Of a DNA stretch of 6,646 nucleotides, positions 5,535 through 6,646 are shown one piece after another. The stretch's first letter is position 1. Each line of letters begins with the position of its first letter. The translations under genes and the position numbers were made by a program. Location: the NCBI GenBank assembly GCA_015231395.1, contig JADGBP010000130.1, positions 1 through 6,646 of the forward strand. The letters run 5' to 3'. The notes beneath the pieces are model-generated. The model did no database searches. It was not told the origin of the DNA and saw only the letters and a list, made by a program, of their open reading frames with translations. The DNA comes from Desulfamplus sp. Its GTDB lineage: Bacteria > Desulfobacterota > Desulfobacteria > Desulfobacterales > Desulfobacteraceae.

Positions 5535-5646
5535 TTTGCAGCTATAGACTTCCAGAAAAATATTTTGATATCTCAATTTTTAAGAAGGGCAACCGCAAGG
5601 GATTGCCCCTACCTTTGCCAAAATAATTATCTGGTTTTGCAGCTAT
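5535..5646. mobile_element. MITE-like palindromic element with central GNRA hairpin
   Basis: Imperfect terminal inverted repeats of 17 bp (5552-5568 and 5618-5634, 14 of 17 positions matching) enclose a GC-rich hairpin: GGGCAA (5587-5592) pairs with TTGCCC (5603-5608), and an inner CC/GG pair closes a GCAA tetraloop (5595-5598). An 11-bp direct repeat tttgcagctat lies outside at 5535-5545 and 5636-5646. No coding capacity. The hairpin resembles short palindromes dispersed in many bacterial genomes, from memory. The direct repeats are not flush with the inverted repeats (6 nt on the left, 1 nt on the right), so insertion by a transposase is plausible but unproven. Beyond it, ggctattaat is repeated at 5666-5675 and 5691-5700; otherwise the 5535-5725 gap shows nothing. 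Confidence 0.5.
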
Positions 5647-5725
5647 CTTTTTACAAATGTCTTACGGCTATTAATTTAAAAATTCTGCATGGCTATTAAT
5701 CTTCAAAATTAAGGATTTTAACCGC

Positions 5726-6565
5726 ATGTTTTTACATAAATCTTCAGATTGTCCCGAGTATTATCTTTTTGATAATCTTTCTCAATGTTCAGAACTTGCA
5801 CATGGGGTCTTTACAAGAGACGGTGGAGCGAGTGACCAGAATTTTAAATCTCTTAACCTGAGTCTTTCCACAGGTGATCACAGGGACAATGTCTATTTGA
5901 ATAGAAAAAAGGTAGCATTTTGTATGGGGGTGTCTGAACACAAAGCAGTCTATTTGAATCAGGTTCATGGAAAAGAATTTGTGATATTAAAAAAGCAGAC
6001 TTTAAAAAGCCATGTACAACCTGAATCCATAGAAAATGCCTTGAAAAAAGATGAATCAAAAGATGCTGGTTTGCAAGCTGAACTGTCAAACAAAGATGCT
6101 GATGGGATAATTACAGATGTAAAAGGATTGTTGACAGTAATGCAGGTGGCGGACTGCCAAGCAGTTATAATGTATGACCCTGAAAATAAGGTTGTTGCCA
6201 ATATTCACTCAGGATGGCGTGGAAGCCTTTTGAATATTATTGGTCGAGGTGTTGAAGTCATGGTGGAGCAGTTTGGCACAAATCCAGCTCAGATACTTGC
6301 AGCTATTGCACCCTCTCTTGGTCCTTGCTGTGCTGAGTTTAAAAATTACCAGAACGAAATTCCTGAACATCTCTGGAAATACAAAATATCTGAATATAAT
6401 TTTGATTTCTGGCAGATGAGTCGCGACCAACTTACCGAAAAAGGCGTTCTTCCCAAAAATTTGGAAGTTGCAGGAATATGTACCTCTTGTTCATCCCAGA
6501 TATTCTACTCCTACAGAAAGGAAAACATTACAGGGCGTTTTGCTGTTGCCGCTGGTTTAAGATAA
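5726..6565 (+). CDS. pgeF: peptidoglycan editing factor PgeF (YfiH/DUF152 family, purine nucleoside enzyme)
   Basis: YfiH/LACC1-family proteins are cytoplasmic zinc enzymes once called polyphenol oxidases. They are now known for adenosine phosphorylase/deaminase activity, and E. coli YfiH helps keep L-Ser out of muropeptide precursors. Motifs in order: HGVFTRDGGAS (26-36), FKSLNLSLSTGD (40-51), NQVHG (78-82), DADGIITD (124-131), MQVADCQAV (139-147), IHSGWRG (160-166), AAIAPSLGPCCAEF (192-205) and the C-terminal CTSC with FYSYR (260-264). The expected zinc ligands H81, C144 and H161 are all present, so the enzyme should be active. At 279 residues it is somewhat longer than the usual ~240-260, owing to a charged insertion at about 90-122. 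AAGGA at 5711-5715 with a 10-nt spacer supports ATG 5726. Confidence 0.92.
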   Translation: MFLHKSSDCPEYYLFDNLSQCSELAHGVFTRDGGASDQNFKSLNLSLSTGDHRDNVYLNRKKVAFCMGVSEHKAVYLNQVHGKEFVILKKQTLKSHVQPESIENALKKDESKDAGLQAELSNKDADGIITDVKGLLTVMQVADCQAVIMYDPENKVVANIHSGWRGSLLNIIGRGVEVMVEQFGTNPAQILAAIAPSLGPCCAEFKNYQNEIPEHLWKYKISEYNFDFWQMSRDQLTEKGVLPKNLEVAGICTSCSSQIFYSYRKENITGRFAVAAGLR

Positions 6566-6575
6566 AAAAAGAGCG

Positions 6576-6606
6576 TTGACAAGAGAATTTTGACATTGAC
6601 TTGACA
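6576..6606 (+). promoter_or_regulatory. cluster of TTGACA-like hexamers downstream of pgeF
   Basis: TTGACA occurs at 6576-6581, 6590-6595 and 6601-6606, with TTGAC at 6596-6600. None has a good -10 box at 16-18 bp inside the window, so a promoter for a gene beyond the edge is only possible. No terminator hairpin follows pgeF. Nothing else is visible in 6566-6646. Confidence 0.25.
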
Positions 6607-6646
6607 GAAATCATGTGTTAATTCCACTTGGATTATTAAGAATGGT

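Overview
This AT-rich window (roughly 35-40% G+C by eye) looks like chromosomal DNA of a Gram-negative bacterium. The clearest taxonomic hints are a heptose-1-phosphate adenylyltransferase of the LPS pathway standing without its kinase domain, and a MinD/FlhG-like ATPase with a helical insertion. Together with the AT richness these suggest a sulfate-reducing or magnetotactic deltaproteobacterium (Desulfobacterota); that placement is inference. There are no rRNA, tRNA or CRISPR signatures, no transposase, and no phage genes.

Layout. Positions 1-1198 (+) hold the 3' end of a gene that enters from upstream, followed by two small unrecognised genes whose ends overlap (516-701 and 698-1198). A hairpin-bearing gap leads into an orphan MinD/FlhG-like ATPase (1321-2229, +). 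A lone minus-strand gene (2270-3808) encodes a five-helix membrane protein of unknown function with three different in-frame repeat arrays. A divergent intergenic region (3809-3983) separates it from a ComF-family phosphoribosyltransferase (3984-4940, +). Next come rfaE2 (5037-5534, +), a 190-bp gap with a small MITE-like palindromic element, and pgeF (5726-6565, +), the peptidoglycan editing factor / purine nucleoside-processing enzyme. The last 80 bases hold no gene, only a cluster of TTGACA-like hexamers.

How the genes relate. rfaE2 (LPS inner-core heptose activation) and pgeF (cell-wall precursor fidelity) both serve the envelope. ComF is a DNA-uptake-associated family. There is no tight operon among them: gaps are 96 and 191 bp, each with structured or repetitive DNA. 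The only translationally coupled unit is the small pair 516-701/698-1198.

The most striking property is not one gene. Three unrelated coding regions carry tandem repeats with the same 24-bp (8-residue) period but different unit sequences: the partial first gene, the membrane protein and ComF. Further in-frame 36-bp and 18-bp repeats occur in the membrane protein, and an 18-bp tandem repeat lies upstream of comF. In ComF the array sits exactly between the two CxxC pairs of the N-terminal zinc ribbon. PgeF also has a long hydrophilic insertion between its conserved QVHG and DADG motifs. The genome seems to tolerate, or generate, short tandem expansions inside conserved proteins.
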